A stretch of DNA of 64,000 nt from Bacillota bacterium (GCA_023412915.1 JAEZRE010000015.1:62001-126000), one strand, 5' to 3'; positions 42,728 to 51,094 are shown, counted from the stretch's first letter. The notes: a model not told the origin generated them from the letters alone. Numbers and translations are program-made.

Positions 42728-42997
42728 CGAACACAGCCTGCACATACCGAAGGAGATGCAGACCTTTAACTGCTCACAAATACCGTTGTAATCCCTCTTT
42801 GTGATGCCATATCGCTTTAAAACCTCGTCCGTAGGCCGTTTTGGCTCAAATACCATATTCCCGCAGCAATTAGGCCTGCTTTGATCGGGCGAGGAATCCG
42901 ACTTTATACCGAAATCATTGTAGGTCGCCTTAATTCCATTAATCCTGAAAGCTCTGGTTTCACATATGTTGCTGTAAGTATCGAGTTCGATTTTCAT
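42725..42997 (-). CDS. Small cysteine-rich protein, unknown function
   Basis: 90 residues, not recognised. Cysteines are at CET (12), CCGN (44-45), CEQLKVC (74, 80), and the terminal CRLC, so metal or cluster binding is possible. The strong site AGGAGGAAG before ATG 42997 supports translation. It lies between csoR and the TnpB-like locus on the same strand, downstream of the candidate RNA and its terminator. Confidence 0.65.
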   Translation of the reverse strand: MKIELDTYSNICETRAFRINGIKATYNDFGIKSDSSPDQSRPNCCGNMVFEPKRPTDEVLKRYGITKRDYNGICEQLKVCISFGMCRLCS

Positions 42998-43214
42998 AGA
43001 TGCTTCCTCCTGTCGGTTAAGTATTATTCAAAATTGCTTTCAATAAAATATTAAGGCAGGGTGCGGCATTCAACAAACCAATGTTGTATAGCTTGGGTTG
43101 GAAAACTTTCCTAATGATATAATTAGATATGGTCCGTTTTCAATCAATCCACCAAACGGCTGCACGGCCGTCCGTCTGGCAGCGCGTATAAGACGCACAT
43201 ACCGCGCGCACCGG

Positions 43215-43336
43215 ATAAAAAGGCCCCATGGCATACTCGCCAGGGGGCCTGCAGATAGCTGTGCTTTTACGTCCATACAAGACGCCTTACTCGGTAAGAT
43301 GGCCCGAACGGGGTCATAGTGTGACAGCAAATAACG
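43215..43336 (-). ncRNA. Candidate structured RNA downstream of TnpB-like gene
   Basis: Read on the minus strand. A TATAAT box (43343-43348) directly follows the stop codon of the TnpB-like gene, with no clear -35. About 120 nt then hold three consecutive small hairpins: CCCG/CGGG (43303-43312), CTTAC/GTAAG (43286-43298) and CGTC/GACG (43270-43284). A strong GC stem with TTTTT (43217-43250) ends the segment. No credible protein is encoded. It matches no RNA class known to me. Its position is where TnpB guide (omega/re) RNAs lie, so it may be the scaffold of a guide RNA; that is inference. Confidence 0.5.
43217..43250 (-). terminator. Terminator of the candidate RNA
   Basis: Minus-strand stem AGGCCCC-TGGC with GCCA-GGGGCCT around GAGTAT, one bulge, followed by TTTTT. 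Confidence 0.82.
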
Positions 43337-43348
43337 TAATCCATTATA

Positions 43349-44842
43349 CTATATAAATTCGATCAAATCCATACAATCGCCAGAGCTCCCGAACTTCTTC
43401 AGCAAGCTGTTCCGCCTTCTATATTCCTGTCCATGGGAAAGCCCTCCGGCTTCCGTGTCTTTCCTCATGTCTTCAATAAGCCTTTGTATCTCATTTCTCA
43501 GTGCCTCCGGTTGATTCTTGTCATTCGAAATGAAACAATCAAGTCCTATCAGCTTACTTGTAAATCGGATCCCCCCAGATGTTACGGCTGCTTTGACCCT
43601 GATCTTCGATCTGCCATACCCGATAAGCTTCCTTGCCAGATTAAGGCTGCCCAATTCTTCAATCCCCATCGCCGCGCCGCATTTGGTGCAAATGAACATG
43701 CTTTTGCTGAACCTGTTCTTTTTGGAATATAAACCGCAGTCGAAGCACCTGTAGAAAATATCGTAGGAACTGACCCTGGCCGGAGATGGCAGGCCTGTGG
43801 CGGAAAGTTTGTAGTCAAGAAGCTCCGCGAGCCGTAAATAGTTCCGCCGGTTATAAACAGGATGGCATTCATTTCCGTCACTGTCGGACCAGCAGATCTC
43901 ATCACCCATTTTTACGAGGTTCTGTATTATAACCTGCGACTTGTTTTTTTTCGCAATTTCAGAAATACCGTTTGCAGTCTTGTGCAATTCATTCAGCGAC
44001 GCTCCCTTTTCGCCCGGAACGCCTGCTCCTGGTACAGGACCGGATCCTATGACAATGCCCCTATCATCCACAACAGTATAAACCAGACTGTGGTCAAAGC
44101 CTCTGCAGACTCCCATATAGGTTTCGGCTGCCAACGTTTCCGTATTGTCCATATCTATACTAACAGCCAGATAATAGTCCTTCCCGCGCTTTAAAAGACG
44201 GGCCGTTCTCAGCTTTTCTGGTTCGTTGAGCGCTTCCCTCAAAAAGTGTTCCTGATACCTTCCGAAGGATAACGGCACAATAATGTAGTTTGCTTTACGC
44301 CTGTTTGATATAAAAACTCCAGAGCCCTCGCTTACGTACTCCAGTCTGTTCCTCTCACATGACTTGATATCCGTGGTTCTGGCTGTTTCCTTGTTCAAAA
44401 GGTAAAGCTTTGCCCAAAATCTGTTTTTCTCCCTGTCATAAAGCAGACAATAGCTCCTGCGTGTATCATACCGGCAGAAGTATACAGGTCTTTCAGCGCT
44501 GCCCCCCGCATTCGGGAGCCTGGCAGCCGCCACTGTTTCCTTGAGGTTCAGGTAGCCTGCCAGAACCATTCCGAGTTCGAATTTGAGTGAATCCTTGAAG
44601 GGTTGGACGTTGAAACGATTCAGTTCTTCGCCAAGCTCACTGCTTACCCATTTCATGATCCCACCCGCCCTGTAAGGGCCACCTCCAAGCCTGTAATTCC
44701 TGCTGATGACAGCTATTTCTCGGCGGGCTTTGTCCAGAAGGAACCTGAAGGCCTCATTGTAATTATATATTGCACCGTCGAGAATCTCTTTCTTTTCTCT
44801 GCCGGGTTTATAAATTTTTAAAACAATTGTCCTCAGGCCCAT
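43349..44842 (-). CDS. TnpB-like protein with substituted RuvC catalytic residues
   Basis: 497 residues with the TnpB/Cas12-type C-terminal plan. RuvC-I reads YMGVCRG with Cys246 where the catalytic Asp of GxDxG is expected. RuvC-II reads VIIQNL with Gln307 instead of Glu. A four-Cys zinc ribbon (CFDCG, CTKCG; Cys 366, 369, 385, 388) is intact. RuvC-III reads IEELGSLNLARK with Glu395 at the Asp position. All three metal ligands are thus lost while the frame is open, so it should bind but not cut nucleic acid. A C-terminal extension of about 90 residues is unusual. ATG 44842 has AAAGGT upstream; a TTG six codons earlier is possible. It starts 41 bp after the SpoIIE-type phosphatase gene. No TnpA lies near. 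Nuclease-dead TnpB repressors (TldR) are the closest described concept. Confidence 0.8.
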   Translation of the reverse strand: MGLRTIVLKIYKPGREKKEILDGAIYNYNEAFRFLLDKARREIAVISRNYRLGGGPYRAGGIMKWVSSELGEELNRFNVQPFKDSLKFELGMVLAGYLNLKETVAAARLPNAGGSAERPVYFCRYDTRRSYCLLYDREKNRFWAKLYLLNKETARTTDIKSCERNRLEYVSEGSGVFISNRRKANYIIVPLSFGRYQEHFLREALNEPEKLRTARLLKRGKDYYLAVSIDMDNTETLAAETYMGVCRGFDHSLVYTVVDDRGIVIGSGPVPGAGVPGEKGASLNELHKTANGISEIAKKNKSQVIIQNLVKMGDEICWSDSDGNECHPVYNRRNYLRLAELLDYKLSATGLPSPARVSSYDIFYRCFDCGLYSKKNRFSKSMFICTKCGAAMGIEELGSLNLARKLIGYGRSKIRVKAAVTSGGIRFTSKLIGLDCFISNDKNQPEALRNEIQRLIEDMRKDTEAGGLSHGQEYRRRNSLLKKFGSSGDCMDLIEFI

Positions 44843-44883
44843 AGTTACCTTTCTAATCAAGCTATATCCATCATGTCAAATTA

Positions 44884-46056
44884 TCAGTTATATTCTATTT
44901 TTACCTGTTTTCCCATGCTTCTGATGCACTCCGCCATATCCTCCACCAGTTTCAGCTTAAGGCCCAGATTGAGCGGGAAATCCGGATTCTGATGTGCAGG
45001 ATTGATTGCTCTTCCAACGAAAAAGTTTATATTAGTTCCCTCTTCAATTAAAAATTTTGCCAGTCTGGAAGCGCCGTCCTTTTTATCAAGGCGGAGGAAA
45101 TCCTTCATCGAGCTTTCATCAGATATACAATTTTTAATGAGAATAAGGGCTTCTCTCAGAGTCAGTACACCTTCCGTAGTCAGATCGATTCCTTCGATTT
45201 CAGCCATGGGAGGTATTTCCGGATTGTAGTACTTGAAATTGGTCGTCATTTCTCTCCCCAGCTCCCTCGCGACAATCTGGGACGTGGTACCCCCGCATAC
45301 TACCTTCCTGCCCTCTTCCGCAATGAAACGGTCCACTACCTTTTTATCCAGCTTCGTATCTACCGGCGGTCCGACCATTATGTTGACACTGGCCATTCTT
45401 TTAATTTTTACCGCGGCAACCGTAGTATCGTCTCCCGGTTCATGGGAGTAAAGGTTGTCACAGGCCGAAAGGAGCAGCTTTGCCAACGCCTTTGACGTCA
45501 TTTCGCTTCTGAAGGTCTTTTGAATATATTCACCGATGTTCTCCCGCTGCCAGCCGAGATTCAGTGTATGACCAATTCCCGCATGTACCGCTCCATCGCT
45601 GACCAGGACGAAAAGGTCGTCTTGATTGACTTTAAATCTTGCCTCTCTGATAGTTTTCCCGCATATTTCCCTGCTGTCCGATTCTATCGGCACCGGCTTT
45701 CCCTTGTTGAACCTGAAAACCGAGGGGTTGTCGAACTCAGCCAGGTAGCCGTCTCCGGAAAAAAATAACTGCAGGATCGTAAAGGTCGAATATGCTATGT
45801 TCCTCTCCCTGCAAACGGGAAGAGTATTGGCTATGGTTTCGACAGCCTCCTCTATCCCGAGTCCGTTTGCCAGTATGGTCCCGATGATCTTTGACGTAAG
45901 CGTCGACAGTATGTTGGCTTTAACACCGCTTCCCAGGCCATCCGCCAGAACAAGGATCACCGAATCCCTGTCTCTGATGACTTCGACCTTGTCCCCGCAA
46001 AGCTCCTCGCCGTATTTATTCAGATTTTCGTATCCCACATCTATATAGAGGCTCAT
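44884..46056 (-). CDS. SpoIIE-type PP2C serine phosphatase
   Basis: 390 residues. The N-terminal PP2C/SpoIIE domain (about 1-220) has metal-site Asp residues in VLADGLGSGVKA, LVSDGAVHAG and GDDTTVAAVKI. A C-terminal domain of about 165 residues (from NIMVGPPVDTKLD) is of unknown role. Its start overlaps the stop of the PAS-hydrogenase gene (ATGA). This phosphatase/sensory-hydrogenase pairing occurs in hydrogenase clusters of other Clostridia, such as hfs of Thermoanaerobacterium, so it probably relays the H2 or redox signal from HydS. The protein substrate is not known. Confidence 0.88.
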   Translation of the reverse strand: MSLYIDVGYENLNKYGEELCGDKVEVIRDRDSVILVLADGLGSGVKANILSTLTSKIIGTILANGLGIEEAVETIANTLPVCRERNIAYSTFTILQLFFSGDGYLAEFDNPSVFRFNKGKPVPIESDSREICGKTIREARFKVNQDDLFVLVSDGAVHAGIGHTLNLGWQRENIGEYIQKTFRSEMTSKALAKLLLSACDNLYSHEPGDDTTVAAVKIKRMASVNIMVGPPVDTKLDKKVVDRFIAEEGRKVVCGGTTSQIVARELGREMTTNFKYYNPEIPPMAEIEGIDLTTEGVLTLREALILIKNCISDESSMKDFLRLDKKDGASRLAKFLIEEGTNINFFVGRAINPAHQNPDFPLNLGLKLKLVEDMAECIRSMGKQVKIEYN

Positions 46057-47774
46057 TTGCCTTCTTCCATCTCCAACATGATCGATTTCTTCAGTTTGGT
46101 CAGCGCGACTTTGGTTTCTGCCGTCGTCTCACCCAGGAGACTTGCTATTTCCTGCGCGACCCTCATCTGTTTTTCTATTACCTTCTGTGCCAAATCCGCA
46201 TTTTCAGTCCTTATTTCATGCGTTAAACGGCGCCGCTCTTCTTCTTCCGTGATATCCCTGACGATAGCTACGATCACATTCTGCTCCGGTATGAAAATTA
46301 CCGACTGCTCAACGGTTATACCAAACCTGTCGTAATAGTATTTTTTATCATAAATGCTCGAGCGTCCTTCCAGAACATTCTGAAAATCCTCACACTCAAG
46401 CAGTTCGTAAATATGTCTTCCGGTAACGTCCTCCGGTCCCAGACTGAACATTTTGCGGGCAGCTGTGTTAGCCTCCTGAATTTTCAGTTCACTGTCAAGA
46501 GCGAAAATGGCGTTGGGAGTAGTGTTTATAATCAGGTTCGAAATCGATTCCGCCCTCTCCCTCATGTACGGAAGGCACATGTATAGTTGAGCCCTGCCGT
46601 TATATACCGCGATTGCCTTGTCTCTGCACGTCTGGTAACCGCATGCCCCGCAGTTCAACTCCTTATCCCTAGTGTATTTCCCGATGCTGTTGAGGATAGC
46701 CTGTATGGCAGTCTCCGGGAGCAGGTTGTTTTTCTTCGACCTGTCTATGAATTTCTTCGCGAAATCGATCCTATCGCTGACATCCATAACCAGACCGGCA
46801 CTACCCGCATTTTTTCTGTAGTACTCGATTAGCCTCTCCCTCGCCATAAGGAATCCGCCGGTGTTTGCTTTCATGCATGGGCCGCCAATACAGCTTCCCT
46901 TGCAGCTGTTCATTTCAATAAAATATTTCTCGATCCCGCCGGCTTTAATGGATTCAAGTACGTCGATGCAGCTATCTACTCCGTCGATGCTGATGCATTT
47001 GTACATTTTTTTGTATTTGCCGCCTATTGTTTTGAGAATCCCGCCCGGAGCCGGGTATATTCTTGCGGTCATGTCGTCATTAGCTTTTATCTCGCCGGAA
47101 AAATCGTCCTTCCCGCTTATGCCCTCCGATTCGAGCCATTCCTCAAGCTCCTCAAAAGTAAGCACCGCATCGACTTCTCCGTCATTTTGAAAATCATTGC
47201 ATTCATCTTTTTTAGACAGGCAAGGTCCTATAAAGACCACCTTTATTCTCTGGCCGTATGTCTGCCTAAGCATCTTCGCATGGGCTATCATTGGGGAAAC
47301 AACGGGAGCAAGCTGGTCGATCAGCTCCGGGTAGTGCTTTTCTATGAGGAATATTATGGATGCACAGGCAGAGGTTATTATATTTTTCATTTTCCCGGCT
47401 TCCATCAGCTTTTCATACTGCCTGGAAACCTCAGCCGCCCCTGTAGCAGTCTCTTCGACATATGTGCAGCCGAGCTTTTTCAGTGCAGAAAACAGCCATT
47501 TACCGTCATTTTTCCCGTAAACGGAAATAAAGGAGGGCGCAAGACTTACATACACCTTCTCCTTTTTCCTGATAAACGATCTTACTGTCTCTATGTCATT
47601 TTTTACTGTCTTGGCGTTCTGCGGGCAAGCTTTCAGGCAGTTGCCACAAAGCATGCAATCCCCTTCAATGATTTCAGCCTGATCGTTCCTGAAGGCAATT
47701 GCTTTGACAGGGCAGCTTCTTATACACTTGTAGCAGTTTTTACAGTTTGCCTTCCTGAATTGGATAGTACCCAT
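46053..47774 (-). CDS. Sensory [FeFe]-hydrogenase-like protein with PAS domain (HydS type)
   Basis: 573 residues: two N-terminal [4Fe-4S] motifs (CKNCYKCIRSCP, CMLCGNCLKACP), an H-cluster domain, a CGACGYQTC Fe-S motif (about 372-380), a PAS domain (about 405-510), and a terminal coiled coil. H-cluster motifs read TSACAS, FIGPCLSKKDE and EMNSCKGSCIGGP. In the first, the proton-transfer Cys of catalytic enzymes (TSCCP) is Ala while the cluster ligand is kept. This is the mark of slow, group C sensory hydrogenases. It likely senses H2 or redox state and signals through PAS to the phosphatase encoded next. ATG 47774 follows directly on the stop of the 2Fe-2S gene. Confidence 0.9.
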   Translation of the reverse strand: MGTIQFRKANCKNCYKCIRSCPVKAIAFRNDQAEIIEGDCMLCGNCLKACPQNAKTVKNDIETVRSFIRKKEKVYVSLAPSFISVYGKNDGKWLFSALKKLGCTYVEETATGAAEVSRQYEKLMEAGKMKNIITSACASIIFLIEKHYPELIDQLAPVVSPMIAHAKMLRQTYGQRIKVVFIGPCLSKKDECNDFQNDGEVDAVLTFEELEEWLESEGISGKDDFSGEIKANDDMTARIYPAPGGILKTIGGKYKKMYKCISIDGVDSCIDVLESIKAGGIEKYFIEMNSCKGSCIGGPCMKANTGGFLMARERLIEYYRKNAGSAGLVMDVSDRIDFAKKFIDRSKKNNLLPETAIQAILNSIGKYTRDKELNCGACGYQTCRDKAIAVYNGRAQLYMCLPYMRERAESISNLIINTTPNAIFALDSELKIQEANTAARKMFSLGPEDVTGRHIYELLECEDFQNVLEGRSSIYDKKYYYDRFGITVEQSVIFIPEQNVIVAIVRDITEEEERRRLTHEIRTENADLAQKVIEKQMRVAQEIASLLGETTAETKVALTKLKKSIMLEMEEGK

Positions 47775-48023
47775 TTACTCCAACCTTCTAACTATATACT
47801 CCTCAAACATCTCCCTTGCGTTTGAAACCGTCAGCCCTTCCAGGAACTCGTCCCCCACCTTTACCGATACTCCTCCGGTACAGCGTCCGAGACAGAATGA
47901 AGCCTTCAACTCCGCTTTATCCTCAAGCTTGTACTCTTTGATCAGCTCTTCAAAAATTTTGATGATCTGATACGAGCCTTTCAAATGACATGAGCTCCCA
48001 ACGCAAATATATATTTGAAGCAT
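47775..48023 (-). CDS. NuoE/thioredoxin-like [2Fe-2S] protein
   Basis: 82-residue electron carrier with a thioredoxin-like ferredoxin fold. The four cluster ligands are in CVGSSCH and CLGRCTGG. ATG 48023 has TGGAGG upstream and begins MLQIYICVGSS; longer starts lack a site. It sits between two hydrogenase-type genes, as in hfs-type and HydABC clusters, and probably passes electrons to or from them. There is no NuoF-like flavoprotein in the window. Confidence 0.9.
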   Translation of the reverse strand: MLQIYICVGSSCHLKGSYQIIKIFEELIKEYKLEDKAELKASFCLGRCTGGVSVKVGDEFLEGLTVSNAREMFEEYIVRRLE

Positions 48024-48090
48024 TTGTATTCCTCCAGCCTTATTGCCGAATGTCAATTAAATTCTATACAATTATACATATGTCTGTCAA

Positions 48091-49527
48091 TTATGATTTT
48101 ATGTTAACTAATGAATTTACAACCAACGCATCCCTGACTTTACGTTCCGTAGCCTGCCTGCCGTATTTATCGACTTCAGCCCTGTTTTTCGGCCCGTGGT
48201 GAAGGCATGCCGCTCCATTGATGCATCCGCCCTCACATGCCATACCTTCGATAAAATTCTTGTCGAGCCTGCCTTTTGAAGCTTTCAGCAGCGCTATCCT
48301 GCACTGCTCCATTCCATCGCATATCTCGGCATTTACTTCTATACCGAGGTTTTCTTCCTTTGCCACATGGGCAACGGCCTCGGACAGCCCTCCGCTTCTT
48401 GCGAAAATACGGCCGTAGTATGAAGCGTTGTCCAGGCTTTCTCCCTCGAACTTTTCAACGTCTATATCCATTCCGTCGAACAAGGCCTGCAGCTCCTCAA
48501 AGGTTATAACACAGTCAACAGCGCCCTTGTATTCCTTTTTTCTGTATTCCGATTTCTTGCTGATGCAGGGACCTATGAAAATGACTTTGGCAGTCGCATC
48601 CGTGAGTTTTATGAATCTGGCAAGCTCGATCATGGGAGAAGCATTATGGGATACATACTGCCTGAGTTCCGGGAAATTGATCTCGATGTATTTTACGAAC
48701 GATGGGCAGCAGGAGCTTGTCAAAAAGCCCTTTTCAGCTAATTCTTCAGCTTCCTTCATGGCTACCATATCCGCCCCCAGAGCAACCTCAACCACCGCAT
48801 GGAAACCCATCTTTTTCAAACCTGCGACAATCTGCTCGATTTTCGCATAGCTGAACTGGCTTACAATGGAAGGAGCTATCGCCGCGTAAACATTGTATTT
48901 TCTTCCATTTTCAGAACCTTCAAGCAATCGGACCGCGTCAAGCACAAAAGACCTGTCCACTATTGCTCCGAATGGGCAATTATAGACGCATGCCCCGCAT
49001 TCCGTACATTTTTCGCCGCTTATTACCGCCTTTTTGTTTTTATCTATAGAAATAGCGTTGGCTTTGCAGCCTCTTATGCACGGGCGAACATTCTCGGAAA
49101 TAGCCTTATATGGGCAGGCGTTCATACATTTGCCGCATTCGATACATTTTCCGGTATCGATGCTTGCCTTTTTGTTTTCAAAGCTGATGGCGCCTACCGG
49201 GCATGCCATAAGACACCTGTGAGCTATGCAGCCTCTGCAGGTTTCCGTAACCTTGAAATGCTCTATAGGGCATTCGTCACAGGCGATGTCTATGATCTGC
49301 ACGACATTGCCTCCGACGCTGGCGTCTTCCATGGCATGCTTCAGACGTTCCTGAACTATGGCTCTTTCCTTGTAGATACAGCACCGCATCGTAGCATCAG
49401 GTCCCGGAGCTATTTTGCGGGGTATTTCGTAGAAGGCCCCGTCCACTTTTTTCTGCAGCGCCAGACGCACCAGTTCGTATATGATTTTATATTTCAGTTC
49501 CTGAACTTCAGTATCAAATAACCTCAT
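48091..49527 (-). CDS. [FeFe]-hydrogenase, catalytic-type
   Basis: 478 residues. The N-terminal helical/Cys region (CDECPIEHF, CRGCIAHRCLMACP) precedes ferredoxin motifs CIECGKCMNACP and CTECGACVYNCP (about 128-190). The H-cluster domain follows: TSSCCPSF keeps both the cluster Cys and the proton-transfer Cys, and FIGPCISKKSE and EGMACEGGCINGAA complete the site. So, unlike the PAS partner, it may turn over H2. Its motifs differ somewhat from standard HydA (no TSCCPGW, MPCxxKxxE), so efficiency is uncertain. It follows the alcohol dehydrogenase gene by 33 bp, with AGGTGTG before ATG 49527. Maturases HydE, HydF and HydG are elsewhere. Confidence 0.9.
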   Translation of the reverse strand: MRLFDTEVQELKYKIIYELVRLALQKKVDGAFYEIPRKIAPGPDATMRCCIYKERAIVQERLKHAMEDASVGGNVVQIIDIACDECPIEHFKVTETCRGCIAHRCLMACPVGAISFENKKASIDTGKCIECGKCMNACPYKAISENVRPCIRGCKANAISIDKNKKAVISGEKCTECGACVYNCPFGAIVDRSFVLDAVRLLEGSENGRKYNVYAAIAPSIVSQFSYAKIEQIVAGLKKMGFHAVVEVALGADMVAMKEAEELAEKGFLTSSCCPSFVKYIEINFPELRQYVSHNASPMIELARFIKLTDATAKVIFIGPCISKKSEYRKKEYKGAVDCVITFEELQALFDGMDIDVEKFEGESLDNASYYGRIFARSGGLSEAVAHVAKEENLGIEVNAEICDGMEQCRIALLKASKGRLDKNFIEGMACEGGCINGAACLHHGPKNRAEVDKYGRQATERKVRDALVVNSLVNIKS

Positions 49528-49560
49528 ACATTTTCACACCTATCTATTGTGAGGGCGCTA

Positions 49561-50730
49561 TCAAAAATTTATATCAGTTCCATTCATTGCGCATTCGAGT
49601 ATCTTCTTAAGGTCTGAAGGGCTTGTCTGCCTGGGATTCGAACCTGTGCAGGGATCCTTGAAGGCATTCTCCGCGATAAAGTCTACCTCCGACGCAAAGG
49701 TTTCATCTTTAACGCCATGTTCCTTAAGGGTTTTGGCAATACCCAGCCTCTTGTTTAGTTGGCATATTTCCTCGATCAGAGCATCTGTAAGCTGCTTGTC
49801 AGACTCGCCTTTCAATCCAAGTCGTCTTGCGATCCTGGAATAACGGGCCATACATGCCTTTGAATTGTACTTTATGATATATGGCAGAAGAATGGCATTG
49901 CAGCAGCCGTGCGGTATGTCAAACTGGGCGCCGATCTTGTGCGCCAGGCTGTGCGCAATCCCCAGCAAAGCATTGCTGAAAGCCATTCCTGCAAGGCACT
50001 GTGCGACGTGTATACCGTCTCTTGCATTTTTATCCCCGTTATATGAGTCGACAAGGTTCTCAAATATCATCTGTATCGCTTCAATTGCAAGAGGGTCTGA
50101 AAAGCTTGACCTTGCCGACGCGACATATGCCTCGACCGCGTGGGTAAGAGCGTCCATCCCGGTATGTGCAGTCAGTGTCTTCGGCATCGTATACGCCAGC
50201 GATGAATCGATTATTGCAATGTCGGGCGTTATTTCGAAGTCCGCGAGAGGATATTTGATTTTTGTGGAGTAATCCGTGATGACCGAGAAGGCTGTGACCT
50301 CGGTAGCCGTTCCGCTGGTGGATGGGATCGCAACAAAAATGGCCTTTTTTCTTAGCCCCGGCATGGAAAATGGGGTCTTAATATCCTCAAATGTCAATTC
50401 AGGATGTTCATAAAAGACCCACATGGCTTTGGCTGCGTCGATCGGTGAACCTCCGCCTATCGAGACGACAATGTCCGGCTGATATTCCTGCATGGCCTTT
50501 GCGCCGGCCATAACCGTTTCAATCGACGGATCGGGCTCAACGCCCTCGAACCTTTTGGTTTCAAGTCCGGCTTCCTTCAATATCCCTTCAAGCTTGTCCA
50601 GAAAACCATATTTTTGCATGGAAGAGCCGCCAGTCACTATAATTGCTTTGCTGTGGCCTTTGAGGCATTTAAGCTCCTCAATGGCATTTTCTCCCCAATA
50701 AATATCCCTCGGTAATGTAAACCTTGGCAT
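49561..50730 (-). CDS. Iron-containing alcohol dehydrogenase
   Basis: NAD(P)-dependent group III alcohol dehydrogenase, 389 residues. The nucleotide-binding SIGGGSPIDAAKAMW lies near residue 95. Iron ligands are in the region HTGMDALTHAVEAYV to GIAHSLAHKIGAQFDIPHGCCNAILLPY. Typical length. It likely reduces an aldehyde to an alcohol to dispose of NADH, or handles a diol; butanol- and 1,3-propanediol-type enzymes share this fold. It leads the run into the hydrogenase genes and has its own promoter. Confidence 0.93.
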   Translation of the reverse strand: MPRFTLPRDIYWGENAIEELKCLKGHSKAIIVTGGSSMQKYGFLDKLEGILKEAGLETKRFEGVEPDPSIETVMAGAKAMQEYQPDIVVSIGGGSPIDAAKAMWVFYEHPELTFEDIKTPFSMPGLRKKAIFVAIPSTSGTATEVTAFSVITDYSTKIKYPLADFEITPDIAIIDSSLAYTMPKTLTAHTGMDALTHAVEAYVASARSSFSDPLAIEAIQMIFENLVDSYNGDKNARDGIHVAQCLAGMAFSNALLGIAHSLAHKIGAQFDIPHGCCNAILLPYIIKYNSKACMARYSRIARRLGLKGESDKQLTDALIEEICQLNKRLGIAKTLKEHGVKDETFASEVDFIAENAFKDPCTGSNPRQTSPSDLKKILECAMNGTDINF

Positions 50731-50751
50731 ATCGATGTCCTCCTTATATTC

Positions 50752-50780
50752 TTTATATTGTTTATTAGTATCTTTTACAA
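50752..50780 (-). promoter_or_regulatory. Promoter of the alcohol dehydrogenase-hydrogenase run
   Basis: Minus-strand -35 TTGTAA (50775-50780) and -10 TATAAA (50752-50757), 17-bp spacer. No internal terminator was seen down to 44.8 kb, so it may drive the whole array. Confidence 0.65.
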
Positions 50781-50815
50781 TAACGCTCCTGTTCCCTACA
50801 GCTGCAAATGCTGTT

Positions 50816-51094
50816 TCATCCGGCTATCGGGAGCCTTTTCCCGGCTGAAGACCTGCCTCTCTTAATATGCAGAACCCTTGTACTCCGGTTGAAGGTGTGC
50901 TTTTCATGAGCCTCTTCCCTGTTCAGGTATTCCTGATATGAAATGTCCCTGCAGGGGTATTCCGATTTACTCTCCATCTCACCCTCGATAAAAACATGTC
51001 CGGAAAACTTGCAGGAAGCATTGCCCTTTATATCTGATCCACAGCGGCTTTCGCCCGCATTTATAAAATAATCGCAATATTCACAATTCAACAT
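50816..51094 (-). CDS. Small cysteine-containing protein, unknown function
   Basis: 92 residues, not recognised. The N-terminal half has Cys pairs CEYC and CGSDIKGNASC plus CRD, a possible zinc knuckle; the C-terminal third is basic (RSTRVLHIKRGRSSAGKR). ATG 51094 has AAAGGATGGG upstream. Monocistronic-looking, between adh and the spore-protein gene. Confidence 0.6.
   Translation of the reverse strand: MLNCEYCDYFINAGESRCGSDIKGNASCKFSGHVFIEGEMESKSEYPCRDISYQEYLNREEAHEKHTFNRSTRVLHIKRGRSSAGKRLPIAG

Noticed and set aside
43070..43330. 86-codon minus-strand frame downstream of the TnpB-like gene
   Set aside because: It runs through a strong terminator and structured segment, has no ribosome binding site, and encodes no recognisable fold; an RNA is a better reading.
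43349..44842. Active IS200/IS605 insertion sequence
   Set aside because: No TnpA gene, no recognisable element ends, and the TnpB-like RuvC residues are substituted.
49534..49552. TCACA/TGTGA inverted repeat before the hydrogenase gene
   Set aside because: Orientation and 9-bp spacing fit neither Rex nor Crp/Fnr sites; 5-bp arms are short enough for chance.
50758..50780. TTGT...ACAA pair in the alcohol dehydrogenase promoter considered as a Rex operator
   Set aside because: Half-sites are too far apart for the usual TTGTnAA-N4-TTnACAA spacing, and the left half coincides with the -35 box.
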